Positions 7,534 to 15,731 of a stretch of 31,567 nucleotides of DNA are shown here, one piece after another. A model generated the notes under the pieces. That model was given only the letters and a program-made list of their open reading frames with translations, had not been told where the DNA came from and ran no database searches. Both the position numbers and the translations under genes were made by a program. The stretch covers positions 1-31,567 of the forward strand of contig CAYMCM010000027.1 in assembly GCA_964388945.1 (NCBI GenBank), read 5' to 3'. The DNA comes from Roseburia_D sp964388945. Its GTDB lineage: Bacteria > Bacillota > Clostridia > Lachnospirales > Lachnospiraceae. The first letter of the stretch is position 1; each line of letters begins with the position of its first letter.

Positions 7534-8928
7534 TTATGCTTCCTTTAAAAACGCAATGTAACCCTTATACGCTTCATACAGATCTGCTTTGCTGATGATT
7601 TCCCACGGCGCATGCATATTTAAGACCGGTACACCGCTGTCAATGACCTGCATACCATAGTTCGCGAGAATATACGCAATCGTTCCACCGCCGCCCTGAT
7701 CTACTTTTCCGAGTTCTGCAGTCTGGAAAAATACATGGTTATCATCCATGATCTTTCTCATATGTCCCATATATTCCGCATTGGCGTCATTGGAACCGGA
7801 TTTTCCACGCGCACCGGTGTATTTGTTAAATACGATTCCCTTACCAAAGTATGCCGCATTTTTCTTATCCATGACAGACGGATAGTTCGGATCAAATGCC
7901 GCACTCACATCAGAGGATACCACCTGGGAATTCTGCAATGCTCTTCTTAGGGAAAGTTCACTGTAAGTTCCGGTGAGACTCAGCACCTCTGCCACTGCAT
8001 TTTCAAAACAGCGTGACTGCATACCGGTCGCTCCGACACTGCCGATCTCCTCTTTATCAACAAGAAGGCACACGCTGGTCCTCTCCGGCTGATCCATTGT
8101 TAAGATTGCCTCAAAGGATGGATATGCGCATACACGGTCATCATGGCCATAGCCCATGATCATACTGCGGTCAAATCCGTAATCTCTTGCTTCTCCCGCC
8201 GGAACGACCTCGATCTCGGCAGAAAGAAAATCTTCTTCGCACACACCATAAGTCTCTTCCAGAATACGAAGCACATTTGCCTTGACTGCATCCTTTGCCT
8301 GCTCTTTTTCGTCACTGCCTAAAAGCGGCATACTGCCGATCAGAAGGTCTAAATTCTCCCCTTCAATCACTTTTGCCGCCTTTTTGTCCATCTGTTCTCC
8401 CGAAAGGTGAATCAAAAGATCACTGACACCAAAGACTGGATCTTCCGGCTTGTCCCCAATGCTCACCTTTACGGTCGTACCGTCTTTTTTTGCGATCACG
8501 CCATGCAGTGCAAGCGGAAGCGTTACCCACTGATATTTTTTGATCCCGCCGTAATAATGCGTATCCAGCATGGCAAGTCCGGTATCTTCATAAAGCGGGT
8601 TCTGCTTTACGTCCATACGCGGAGAGTCAATGTGCGCTCCCAAAATATTCATGCCGTTTTCCAGATTCTCTTTGCCGATCACGAACATCGCAAGCCATTT
8701 GCCCATATTATTTACATAAACACGGTCACCTGTTTTTAATTTTGTGCCCGCTTTTACAGCATCTGCAAGATTTATAAATCCTGCTTTCTCTGCACGTGCC
8801 ACAAACTCAGTCACGCACTCGCGCTCCGTTTTGCACACGGAAATGAATTTCCGGTATTCTTCCGCAAAATCAAATATTTTTGCCATATCTTCTTTGGAAT
8901 AGTCTTCCCATGCCAGTTTTCTTTCCAT
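7534..8928 (-). CDS. M18 family aminopeptidase (aminopeptidase I zinc metalloprotease)
   Basis: Cytoplasmic metallo-aminopeptidase of family M18, 464 residues from the chosen start, normal for the family. Landmarks are LGAHIDSPRMD (first metal His and Asp), VDKEEIGSVGATGMQSR (catalytic Glu and metal Glu), MGYGHDDRVCAYPSFEA (metal Asp), DVSAAFDPNYP, and the C-terminal GVPVLNMHAPWEIISKADLYEAY with the last metal His. It probably trims neutral or acidic N-terminal residues from peptides. The frame runs 16 codons further to an ATG at 8976 inside hprK, giving a Lys/Arg-rich extension unlike relatives. The ATG at 8928 (MERKLAWEDY) has AAAAGGA close upstream and avoids the overlap. Its place between hprK and murB is unusual and may be a lineage-specific insertion into the cluster. 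Confidence 0.92.
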   Translation of the reverse strand: MERKLAWEDYSKEDMAKIFDFAEEYRKFISVCKTERECVTEFVARAEKAGFINLADAVKAGTKLKTGDRVYVNNMGKWLAMFVIGKENLENGMNILGAHIDSPRMDVKQNPLYEDTGLAMLDTHYYGGIKKYQWVTLPLALHGVIAKKDGTTVKVSIGDKPEDPVFGVSDLLIHLSGEQMDKKAAKVIEGENLDLLIGSMPLLGSDEKEQAKDAVKANVLRILEETYGVCEEDFLSAEIEVVPAGEARDYGFDRSMIMGYGHDDRVCAYPSFEAILTMDQPERTSVCLLVDKEEIGSVGATGMQSRCFENAVAEVLSLTGTYSELSLRRALQNSQVVSSDVSAAFDPNYPSVMDKKNAAYFGKGIVFNKYTGARGKSGSNDANAEYMGHMRKIMDDNHVFFQTAELGKVDQGGGGTIAYILANYGMQVIDSGVPVLNMHAPWEIISKADLYEAYKGYIAFLKEA

Positions 8929-8959
8929 AATCCTTTTCAAACCTCGGTTCTTTTTTGTT

Positions 8960-9898
8960 TTATTCTTCGCTGTCATTGCCTTTATTTAAATTTGCCTGTA
9001 CACGGCGGTATAATTCCTGTGCCGCATTGTAGCCCATCTTTTTCTGTCTGTGGTTGACTGCTGCCGTCTCGCAGATGACCGCCAGATTTCTTCCCGGACG
9101 GATCGGCAGAGAATGGCAGGCAACTTTGTTTCCGAGAAATTCCGCATATTCCTCTTCGAGTCCGAGTCTGTCATAATCGTTATCCTTCTTCCAGTCTTCC
9201 AGCTTGATCACCAGATCAATATTCTGTTTTTCTTTGACACACTCAACACCGTAAAGTGTCTTTACATCAATGATGCCGATACCGCGCAGCTCGATAAAGT
9301 ATCTGGTAATATCCGGTGACGTTCCGACCAGTGTATGCTCATTGATCTTGCGGATCTCCACCACATCATCCGTAACCAGACGATGTCCTCTGCGGATCAG
9401 TTCCAGTGCCGCTTCACTCTTTCCGATACCGCTCTCTCCGGTGATCAGTACACCTTCGCCGTAAACATCAACCAGTACGCCGTGGATCGTGATACACGGT
9501 GCCAGTTCCTCGCTTAATGTATGGATCAGTTCTGCCATAAATTCAGAAGTCGAACGTCCGGTTCCAAATACCGGAACTCCGTTTTCTTCTGCGATCTTTA
9601 AAAAGTCCTCGTCCGGTTCCAGATCACGGCAGAAGATCACACACGGGATTTCGTATTTCAAAAACTGATTGTAAATACCGATCTTCTTGTCATGCTCTAA
9701 CTGCTGCAGATACGTGTATTCTACATTTCCGATGATCTGCGCTCTCTTCTCCTCAAAATGTTCAAAATATCCACTAAGCTGCAGTGCAGGACGATTTACG
9801 TCCGACAGTAAGATCCGATTCCCCGTAAGATCCATTTTCTCTGTCAGTTTCTTTAATTCCAGTTTTTTTACAATTTTCTCAATTGCTACACCTTCCAT
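8960..9898 (-). CDS. hprK: HPr kinase/phosphorylase
   Basis: Bifunctional ATP- and pyrophosphate-dependent kinase/phosphorylase acting on Ser46 of HPr and Crh, the sensor step of Firmicute carbon catabolite repression. The 312-residue length is typical. The N-terminal domain (to about 130) is followed by the catalytic core: His139 (ITIHG), Walker A GESGIGKSE (154-162), TDDVVEI with Asp177/Asp178, the family signature ELRGIGIIDVKTLYG (203-217), and PIRPGRNLAVICETAAVNHR near 265-284. The ATG has AAAGGAG about 10 nt upstream. A candidate promoter with 17-bp spacing lies in the 78-nt gap after uvrC, so hprK probably leads its own operon. A potential substrate, the Ser46-containing HPr-like protein, is encoded five genes downstream. 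Confidence 0.97.
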   Translation of the reverse strand: MEGVAIEKIVKKLELKKLTEKMDLTGNRILLSDVNRPALQLSGYFEHFEEKRAQIIGNVEYTYLQQLEHDKKIGIYNQFLKYEIPCVIFCRDLEPDEDFLKIAEENGVPVFGTGRSTSEFMAELIHTLSEELAPCITIHGVLVDVYGEGVLITGESGIGKSEAALELIRRGHRLVTDDVVEIRKINEHTLVGTSPDITRYFIELRGIGIIDVKTLYGVECVKEKQNIDLVIKLEDWKKDNDYDRLGLEEEYAEFLGNKVACHSLPIRPGRNLAVICETAAVNHRQKKMGYNAAQELYRRVQANLNKGNDSEE

Positions 9899-9946
9899 AG
9901 CTTTACCGCTCCTTTATCTTGAAATTATAGTTCTGATACTGCCTTT

Positions 9947-9975
9947 AGTTTAGCATAGAAACCCATGTGCTTCAA
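9947..9975 (-). promoter_or_regulatory. Candidate promoter of the hprK cluster
   Basis: Minus-strand TTGAAG (9970-9975) and TAAACT (9947-9952) with a 17-bp spacer; TGC precedes the -10, making it an extended -10 type. It lies between the uvrC stop and the hprK ATG. No hairpin separates uvrC from it, so read-through from ftsH-uvrC may also supply hprK. Confidence 0.5.
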
Positions 9976-9976
9976 C

Positions 9977-11863
9977 TTATTTTACGCCTGCATCCGTCTC
10001 CTGTTTTTGATGAAAGAAGGAATAGACCGCCTCCGCCGCACGTTCGTTCATCGACTCTGTCTCTTTTAATTGCTCCACAGATGCCTCTTTGATCTTCTCG
10101 ATGGATTTAAAGCGGCGCATCAGCGCTTTTCTTCTCGTCTCACCGATACCTTCGATATCATCAAGTACCGAATGTACCTGTACCTTGCTGCGCAGCGATC
10201 TGTGGTATTCGATCGCAAACCGATGAGCTTCGTCCTGAATCCTTGTAATAAGCTTAAATCCCTCACTGGTGCGTTCGATCGGAATCTCCACATTATTATA
10301 GTATAACCCGCGTGTCCGATGATTATCATCCTTTACCATGCCGCATACCGGAATATCCAACCGCAGCTCAGAAAGCACCTGAAGCGCAATGTTTACCTGT
10401 CCTTTTCCGCCGTCCATCATGATTAGATCCGGAAATCTCGTAAAACTGCCGAATTGCTCGCCTATCTGTTTTTCTTTCAGTTCCTTTTTTTCTTCCATAC
10501 CATGAACAAAACGTCTGGTCAGCACTTCATGCATGGATGCGTAATCATCCGGTCCCTGGATCGTCTTTAAACGGAACTTGCGGTAATCACTTCTGCACGG
10601 CTTGCCCTTTTCATATACGATCATGGAGCCTACGGTCTGAAATCCACTGATATTGGATATATCGTATGCCTCAATACGATTTAATCCCTGCATATCAAGC
10701 AGCTTTTCAATTTCCTTTAATGCACCAATCGTTCTTCCTTCTTCGCGCTTGATGCGCTCTTTGTCCTGACTTAATACCAGCTCGGCGTTCTTCTTTGCCA
10801 GCTCGACCAGCTTCTCTTTCATGCCCTTCTGCGGTACACGGATATGCACACGCGCGCCCCGTTTTGCAGAAAGCCATTCTTCAATGACCGCCATATCCTC
10901 AATCATGGAAGAAAGCATAACCTCCTTGGGCAGAAACGGTGTTCCTGAATAGAACTGCTTCACAAAAGTCGCAAGCACCTGGCTTTCACTGTCCTCCGCC
11001 GCAACACGGACAAAAAAATGCTCTCTTCCGATCAGTTTTCCGCCACGGATAAAGAATACCTGCACCACCGCATCCCGTTCATCATTCGCAAGCGCGATGA
11101 TGTCCTTGTCCTCTCCGTCAAAGTTGGTGATCTTCTGCTTCTGCGCGATCTGCTTTACACTGTTTAACAATTCACGGTATTCGATCGCACGCTCAAACTC
11201 CATCCGGTCGGACGCCTGCATCATCTTCGCCTCAAGATCCTTTAATACCGGCTGATAATTTCCATTTAAAAACGAAAGCACCATATCAATGGATTTTCGG
11301 TACTCCTCTTTATCTATATAGCCCTGACACGGTGCATTGCACTTTTTGATATGGTAATTTAAACACGGACGCTCTTTTCCGATATCCCTCGGAAGATTCC
11401 GACTGCAGGTGCGGATCTGATACATTTTCTGGATCAGCTCGATCGTATCTTTCACTGCCCCCGCACTTGTATATGGTCCGAAATATTTTGACTTATCCTT
11501 TTTGATCAGGCGTGAAAAGAGGACTCTTGGAAAATCTTCTCCAAGAGTCACTTTAATGTAGGGATAGGTCTTATCATCTCTTAACATGGTATTATATTTC
11601 GGACGGTGTTCCTTAATCAGATTGCACTCCAAAACCAGTGCCTCTAATTCCGAATCCGTGATGATATACTCAAAACGACGGATCTGTGTCACCATCTTGG
11701 CTTTCTTTGGTCCTTCATCATGACTCGGACGGAAATACTGCCGTACACGGTTCTTCAAATTTACCGCCTTTCCCACATAGATAATGTCATCCGCGGCATC
11801 ATGCATAATATAAACTCCCGGTTTATCCGGGAGTTTTTTTAATTCTTCTTCAATATCAAACAT
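9977..11863 (-). CDS. uvrC: Excinuclease ABC subunit C
   Basis: Nuclease subunit of nucleotide excision repair that makes both incisions with UvrB-DNA. Full length at 628 residues. The N-terminal GIY-YIG nuclease domain is visible (KPGVYIM at 14-20, IYVGKAVNLKNRVRQYF at 28-44). Next come the ERPCLNYHIKKCNAPC cysteine region, a UVR domain interacting with UvrB around 200-240, the RNase H-like C-terminal nuclease (EAYDISNISG, MDGGKGQVN), and a helix-hairpin-helix at the C-terminus (LDDIEGIGETRRKALMRRF). The start codon overlaps the ftsH stop as TAATG, and no good SD is seen, suggesting translational coupling to ftsH. Two perfect inverted repeats lie inside the first 115 codons. Confidence 0.97.
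   Translation of the reverse strand: MFDIEEELKKLPDKPGVYIMHDAADDIIYVGKAVNLKNRVRQYFRPSHDEGPKKAKMVTQIRRFEYIITDSELEALVLECNLIKEHRPKYNTMLRDDKTYPYIKVTLGEDFPRVLFSRLIKKDKSKYFGPYTSAGAVKDTIELIQKMYQIRTCSRNLPRDIGKERPCLNYHIKKCNAPCQGYIDKEEYRKSIDMVLSFLNGNYQPVLKDLEAKMMQASDRMEFERAIEYRELLNSVKQIAQKQKITNFDGEDKDIIALANDERDAVVQVFFIRGGKLIGREHFFVRVAAEDSESQVLATFVKQFYSGTPFLPKEVMLSSMIEDMAVIEEWLSAKRGARVHIRVPQKGMKEKLVELAKKNAELVLSQDKERIKREEGRTIGALKEIEKLLDMQGLNRIEAYDISNISGFQTVGSMIVYEKGKPCRSDYRKFRLKTIQGPDDYASMHEVLTRRFVHGMEEKKELKEKQIGEQFGSFTRFPDLIMMDGGKGQVNIALQVLSELRLDIPVCGMVKDDNHRTRGLYYNNVEIPIERTSEGFKLITRIQDEAHRFAIEYHRSLRSKVQVHSVLDDIEGIGETRRKALMRRFKSIEKIKEASVEQLKETESMNERAAEAVYSFFHQKQETDAGVK
11522..11549 (-). other. Perfect hairpin inside uvrC codons 105-114
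   Basis: GACTCTTGGA (11522-11531) and TCCAAGAGTC (11540-11549) form a perfect 10-bp stem with an 8-nt loop within codons for TLGEDFPRV. On the minus strand it is followed by CTCTTTTC. It could slow or stop transcription inside uvrC, or be coincidental codon choice. Confidence 0.5.
11812..11840 (+). other. Terminator-like hairpin in the 5' end of uvrC, antisense orientation
   Basis: AAACTCCCGG (11812-11821) pairs perfectly with CCGGGAGTTT (11827-11836) around TTTAT, and the plus strand continues with T to 11840, so it looks like an intrinsic terminator on the strand antisense to uvrC. On the coding strand the hairpin is followed only by ATATTATG. It covers the codons of the conserved LPDKPGVYI segment, so part of the symmetry may be forced by protein sequence. 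Confidence 0.5.
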
Positions 11864-13797
11864 TATACTTCATCATCCACAAACATATCATCCGAGACAT
11901 CTGTTTTCGCATTGTCTTCCGTCTCCTGTCCCGGTTCCGGAATCCCTTTCAGTTCACGGAATATTTTCATAAATTCTTTTCCGGTGATCGTCTCATGCTC
12001 ATACAGGTATTCCGCGATCTTGTCAAGCACATCCCTGTTTTCCGTGAGAAGACGCTTTGCCTCATCATAGCTCTCATTGATCATTTTTAAAACTTCCTGA
12101 TCGATCTGGGATGCCGTCTGCTCACCACAGCTTAATGCTGCCCTGCCCTCAAGATATTGATTTTCCACACTTGCAAGGCTCATCATACCGAATTTCTCCG
12201 ACATACCGAACTGTGTGATCATTGCTTTCGCGATCTTGGTTGCCTGTTCAATATCATTCGCCGCACCGCTGGTCACAGAATGGAACACGATCTCCTCAGC
12301 CGCACGTCCTGCCATATAGGTAACGATCTTCGCTTCGAGTTCTTCCTTAGTCTGTAAAAACTTCTCTTCCTCCGGTGTCTGCAGCGTATAACCGAGTGCC
12401 CCCATCGTACGCGGCACGATCGTGATCTTCTGTACCGGCTCCGTATTCTTCTGGAGTGCTGTGACCATTGCATGTCCGACCTCATGATAGGAAACGATCT
12501 TCTTTTCCTTATCACTCATCGCACGGTCTTTCTTCTCCTTGCCTCCCACAGCCACGATCTCGAATGCCTCGAACAGATCTGCCTGTGTAACGAACTTGCG
12601 TCCTTTTTTAACCGCATTGATCGCTGCCTCATTGATCATATTGGCAAGGTCTGATCCGACCAGTCCCGCAGAAGCGAGCGCAAGTGCTTCCAGATCAACG
12701 TCATCCGCCATCAGTACATCCTTGGAATGCACTTTGAGCGTTTCCAGTCTGCCCTTTAAATCCGGTTTATCCACAATGATCCTGCGGTCAAAACGCCCCG
12801 GACGGAGCAGTGCCTTATCAAGCACCTCCGGACGGTTTGTTGCTGCGAGGATCAAAAGTCCCTTGGACGTATCAAATCCATCCATCTCTGCCAGAAGCTG
12901 GTTCAAGGTCTGCTCACGCTCATCATTTCCCCCGCCGTATCTGCTGTCACGGCTCTTACCGATCGCATCGATCTCATCGATAAAAATGATACACGGTGCC
13001 TGCTTCTGCGCCTCCTTGAACAAATCTCTGACACGAGACGCACCGACACCTACGAACATCTCCACAAAATCAGAACCTGCCAGTGAGAAGAACGGCACGC
13101 CTGCCTCTCCTGCAACCGCCTTTGCAAGCAGTGTCTTACCAGTTCCCGGAGGTCCGACCAAAAGTGCTCCTTTCGGCAGCTTGGCTCCGATCTGTGTATA
13201 CTTGCCCGGATTATGCAGAAAGTCTACGACCTCCTGTAGCGACTCTTTCGCCTCATCCTGTCCTGCCACATCTTTAAAGGTAACTCCGGTGCTCTTCTCC
13301 ACATAGACCTTTGCATTGCTCTTTCCAACCCCCATCATTCCTCCGCCGCCCATGCGCTTCATCAGAAATCCAAGCAGTATCCATACCAGCACAAGCGGTA
13401 TTACAAAGCTTAAGATATTGTATACCCATGTAGAGGTATTGTCCGGTATGGTCGAGCGGATGTCCACATCCTTCTCCTTTAATAAAGGAAGCAGTTCCGA
13501 ATCATTCACATATCCGGTGTAATAGGTCATGAGAGAAAGTGAGCCTTTTTCCGTCTTTGGCGTAATATTGATCTGCTGGGAAGCAAATTCAACTGCCGCT
13601 ACTTTATCCTCATCCACCATCTTAAGGAATTCTGTGTAAGAGACCTCCTTTGACATTGATGATGTCTCAAGCCTGCTGACCAGACTCATAATGAACAGTG
13701 CGACCAGCGTCACTACAATGAGCATCAGAAGCATCTGGCCGTTTTTATCATTTCTTTTATCCCCGTTGTTATTGTTTTGTCCCTGTTGATTATCCAT
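11863..13797 (-). CDS. ftsH: ATP-dependent zinc metalloprotease FtsH
   Basis: Membrane-anchored AAA+ protease that degrades misassembled membrane proteins and short-lived regulators. 644 residues. A Gln/Asn-rich cytoplasmic N-terminus leads to TM1 (about 22-41), an extracytoplasmic segment (about 42-122), TM2 (about 123-146) and a Gly/Met linker. The AAA module has Walker A GPPGTGKT (215-222), Walker B IIFIDE (270-275) and the second region of homology ATNRPEVLDKALLRPGRFDRR (319-339). The protease domain has HEVGH (438-442) with the third zinc ligand Asp515. The C-terminus is acidic. GGAGG precedes the ATG. It is the first gene of ftsH-uvrC and diverges from pyrG. In many Firmicutes ftsH follows tilS-hpt; here its upstream neighbour is instead pyrG. 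Confidence 0.98.
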   Translation of the reverse strand: MDNQQGQNNNNGDKRNDKNGQMLLMLIVVTLVALFIMSLVSRLETSSMSKEVSYTEFLKMVDEDKVAAVEFASQQINITPKTEKGSLSLMTYYTGYVNDSELLPLLKEKDVDIRSTIPDNTSTWVYNILSFVIPLVLVWILLGFLMKRMGGGGMMGVGKSNAKVYVEKSTGVTFKDVAGQDEAKESLQEVVDFLHNPGKYTQIGAKLPKGALLVGPPGTGKTLLAKAVAGEAGVPFFSLAGSDFVEMFVGVGASRVRDLFKEAQKQAPCIIFIDEIDAIGKSRDSRYGGGNDEREQTLNQLLAEMDGFDTSKGLLILAATNRPEVLDKALLRPGRFDRRIIVDKPDLKGRLETLKVHSKDVLMADDVDLEALALASAGLVGSDLANMINEAAINAVKKGRKFVTQADLFEAFEIVAVGGKEKKDRAMSDKEKKIVSYHEVGHAMVTALQKNTEPVQKITIVPRTMGALGYTLQTPEEEKFLQTKEELEAKIVTYMAGRAAEEIVFHSVTSGAANDIEQATKIAKAMITQFGMSEKFGMMSLASVENQYLEGRAALSCGEQTASQIDQEVLKMINESYDEAKRLLTENRDVLDKIAEYLYEHETITGKEFMKIFRELKGIPEPGQETEDNAKTDVSDDMFVDDEV

Positions 13798-13821
13798 TTT
13801 GTCCTCCGCATGTTTATAAAA

Positions 13822-13838
13822 AACGACATATCGCCGTT
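13822..13838 (-). other. Small hairpin plus T-run in the ftsH leader
   Basis: In minus-strand RNA AACGGC pairs with GUCGUU (one G-U) around GATAT, followed by TTTTTAT, between the candidate ftsH promoter and the ftsH ribosome site. It resembles a weak intrinsic terminator, so it may attenuate ftsH; a six-pair stem is marginal. Confidence 0.3.
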
Positions 13839-13856
13839 CTTTATAATATCTTCTTT

Positions 13857-13885
13857 ATTATATGTTTAAAATAAAAATTAAGCAA
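13857..13885 (-). promoter_or_regulatory. Candidate ftsH promoter
   Basis: Minus-strand TTGCTT (13880-13885) and a perfect TATAAT (13857-13862) with a 17-bp spacer, about 60 nt before the ftsH ATG. A 12-bp palindrome lies 5 bp upstream of the -35. No CIRCE or CtsR repeat was seen near it. Confidence 0.65.
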
Positions 13886-13890
13886 TATAT

Positions 13891-13902
13891 AGTTCATGAA
13901 CT
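13891..13902. promoter_or_regulatory. Palindrome in the ftsH/pyrG divergent region
   Basis: AGTTCATGAACT is a perfect 12-bp palindrome placed 5 bp upstream of the candidate ftsH -35 box and about 50 bp upstream of the pyrG promoter region. Position and symmetry suit an operator, but short A/T-rich palindromes arise by chance. The rest of this 253-bp intergenic region is A/T-rich and holds the two divergent promoters. Confidence 0.3.
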
Positions 13903-13954
13903 TTTTCCCTTTTTTCTTAAATTTTTCTAAACAAAAAACTTTTTGAAAAACAGG

Positions 13955-13983
13955 TAGATTTTTTGTCGGACAAGTTATATAAT
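13955..13983 (+). promoter_or_regulatory. Candidate pyrG promoter
   Basis: A perfect TATAAT at 13978-13983 with a weak -35 (TAGATT at 13955-13960, 17-bp spacing). The leader to the pyrG ATG is about 60 nt and shows no terminator hairpin, so the reiterative-transcription attenuation known for Bacillus pyrG is not apparent here. Confidence 0.5.
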
Positions 13984-14050
13984 ATATTGGTTATTTTAAC
14001 GTAGATCTTTTAAATATTTATATACCATTTATCATAAGGAGGATTTATCT

Positions 14051-15661
14051 ATGCCTGTAAAATACGTCTTCGTCACTGGCGGTGTTGTTTCCGGTCTCGG
14101 AAAGGGAATCACCGCTGCATCCCTGGGACGTCTTTTAAAAGCCCGCGGGTACAAAGTTACCATGCAGAAATTTGATCCGTACATCAACATTGATCCGGGT
14201 ACCATGAACCCGATTCAGCACGGAGAGGTTTTTGTTACCGATGACGGTGCCGAGACCGACCTTGACCTCGGACACTACGAAAGATTTATTGATGAAAGCC
14301 TGACCAAAAATTCCAACGTTACAACCGGAAAAGTATACTGGTCTGTTCTGCAGAAAGAACGCCGCGGTGATTTCGGCGGAGGCACAGTTCAGGTCATCCC
14401 GCACATTACGAATGAAATCAAGAGCCGCTTTTACCGCAATTTTTCCGCTACGGATGAGACACATATTGCCATCATCGAAGTCGGTGGTACCGTAGGTGAC
14501 ATTGAAAGCCAGCCTTTCCTTGAATCTATCCGTCAGTTCCAGCATGAAGTCGGACATGAAAACGCGATCCTGATACACGTTACGCTGATCCCTTACATCA
14601 AGGCTTCCGGTGAGCTGAAGACCAAACCGACACAGGCAAGCGTAAAAGAACTTCAAGGTATGGGAATCCAGCCGGACATCATCGTATGCCGTTCCGAGCA
14701 GCCGCTCGAACAGGGCTTAAAGGACAAGATTGCTCTGTTTTGTAATGTACCGGGTGATCATGTACTCCAGAACCTTGACGTTGAATATTTATATGAAGCT
14801 CCGCTTGCGATGGAAGCAGAAAATCTCGCAAAGGTAGCCTGCGAAAGCCTTCATCTCGATTGCCCGAAACCGGATCTTGCGGACTGGAAAGAGATGGTAG
14901 ATGCATTAAAGAATCCGGTACAGGATGTAAATATCGCACTGGTCGGAAAATACACACAGCTTCACGACGCTTACATCTCCGTAGTCGAAGCTTTAAAGCA
15001 CGGCGGAATCGCAGAGCGTGCGACTGTAAACTTAAAATGGGTTGATTCTGAAGCACTGACCGAAGAAAATGTAGAAAATATGCTCGGTGATGTAACCGGT
15101 ATCCTTGTTCCGGGCGGATTTGGAAACCGTGGTGTCGAAGGCATGATCCTTGCAGCAAAATATGCAAGAGAAAATGAAATCCCGTACCTCGGTCTCTGTC
15201 TCGGTATGCAGGTATCCATCATCGAATATGCGCGCCATGTCTGCGGACTGCATGACGCACACAGCATCGAGTTAGACTCAAACACCACTCATCCGGTCAT
15301 CGCACTGATGCCGGATCAGGACGGCGTAGAAGATATCGGTGGTACCTTAAGACTTGGTTCCTATCCGTGTGTACTGAAAAAGGACTCCAAAGCCTATACA
15401 CTCTACGGCGAAGAGATCATCCATGAGAGACACCGCCACAGATATGAAGTCAACAACGACTTCCGTAACATTCTGACAGAAAAAGGCATGGAACTCTCCG
15501 GTCTTTCTCCTGACGGCAGGATTGTAGAAATGGTTGAGATTCCTTCTCATCCGTGGTTTGTTGCTACGCAGGCGCATCCGGAATTCAAATCCAGACCGAA
15601 TCGTCCGCATCCGTTATTTAAGGGCTTTGTAAAAGCTGCAATCGACAAAAAAAACGCATAA
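14051..15661 (+). CDS. pyrG: CTP synthase (glutamine hydrolysing)
   Basis: ATP-dependent amination of UTP to CTP using ammonia from glutamine. 536 residues, standard length. The N-terminal synthetase domain has KYVFVTGGVVSGLGKG (4-19, P-loop), QKFDPYINIDPGTMNP (39-54), HGEVFVTDDGAETDLDLGHYERF and IEVGGTVGDIES. The C-terminal class I glutamine amidotransferase has VPGGFGNRG (oxyanion region), GLCLGMQ with nucleophile Cys383, and the His509/Glu511 pair in AHPEFKSRP. AAGGAGG lies 8 nt before the ATG. It is monocistronic: promoter at 13978-13983 and a strong terminator at 15670-15711. It diverges from ftsH and converges on the YvyF-like gene. Confidence 0.98.
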   Translation: MPVKYVFVTGGVVSGLGKGITAASLGRLLKARGYKVTMQKFDPYINIDPGTMNPIQHGEVFVTDDGAETDLDLGHYERFIDESLTKNSNVTTGKVYWSVLQKERRGDFGGGTVQVIPHITNEIKSRFYRNFSATDETHIAIIEVGGTVGDIESQPFLESIRQFQHEVGHENAILIHVTLIPYIKASGELKTKPTQASVKELQGMGIQPDIIVCRSEQPLEQGLKDKIALFCNVPGDHVLQNLDVEYLYEAPLAMEAENLAKVACESLHLDCPKPDLADWKEMVDALKNPVQDVNIALVGKYTQLHDAYISVVEALKHGGIAERATVNLKWVDSEALTEENVENMLGDVTGILVPGGFGNRGVEGMILAAKYARENEIPYLGLCLGMQVSIIEYARHVCGLHDAHSIELDSNTTHPVIALMPDQDGVEDIGGTLRLGSYPCVLKKDSKAYTLYGEEIIHERHRHRYEVNNDFRNILTEKGMELSGLSPDGRIVEMVEIPSHPWFVATQAHPEFKSRPNRPHPLFKGFVKAAIDKKNA

Positions 15662-15669
15662 TATATACG

Positions 15670-15711
15670 AAAAGGGAATTTTGCACAGGATAATCGCAAA
15701 ATTCCCTTTTT
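15670..15711. terminator. Bidirectional terminator between pyrG and the YvyF-like gene
   Basis: Perfect 15-bp stem (15670-15684 with 15696-15710, arm AAAAGGGAATTTTGC) with an 11-nt loop, starting 8 nt past the pyrG stop. The plus strand ends in TTTTTAT, and the minus strand ends in TTTTCG after its hairpin, so it can serve both convergent genes. Confidence 0.88.
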
Positions 15712-15731
15712 ATAACTGCATTTTAAATGCT

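Noticed and set aside
8929..8976. Longer start for the M18 aminopeptidase
   Set aside because: It adds a Lys/Arg-rich stretch, overlaps hprK and is unlike family N-termini.
12539..13306. Long (255-residue) plus-strand ORF opposite ftsH
   Set aside because: It is a Ser/Pro/Thr-rich antisense shadow of the conserved AAA domain; no ribosome site or family signal.
13984..14050. Bacillus-type pyrG attenuator (reiterative transcription)
   Set aside because: The leader shows no terminator hairpin or G/C-run at the likely start site.
14135..14656. 173-residue minus-strand ORF opposite pyrG
   Set aside because: Antisense shadow of the conserved synthetase domain of CTP synthase; no start signals.
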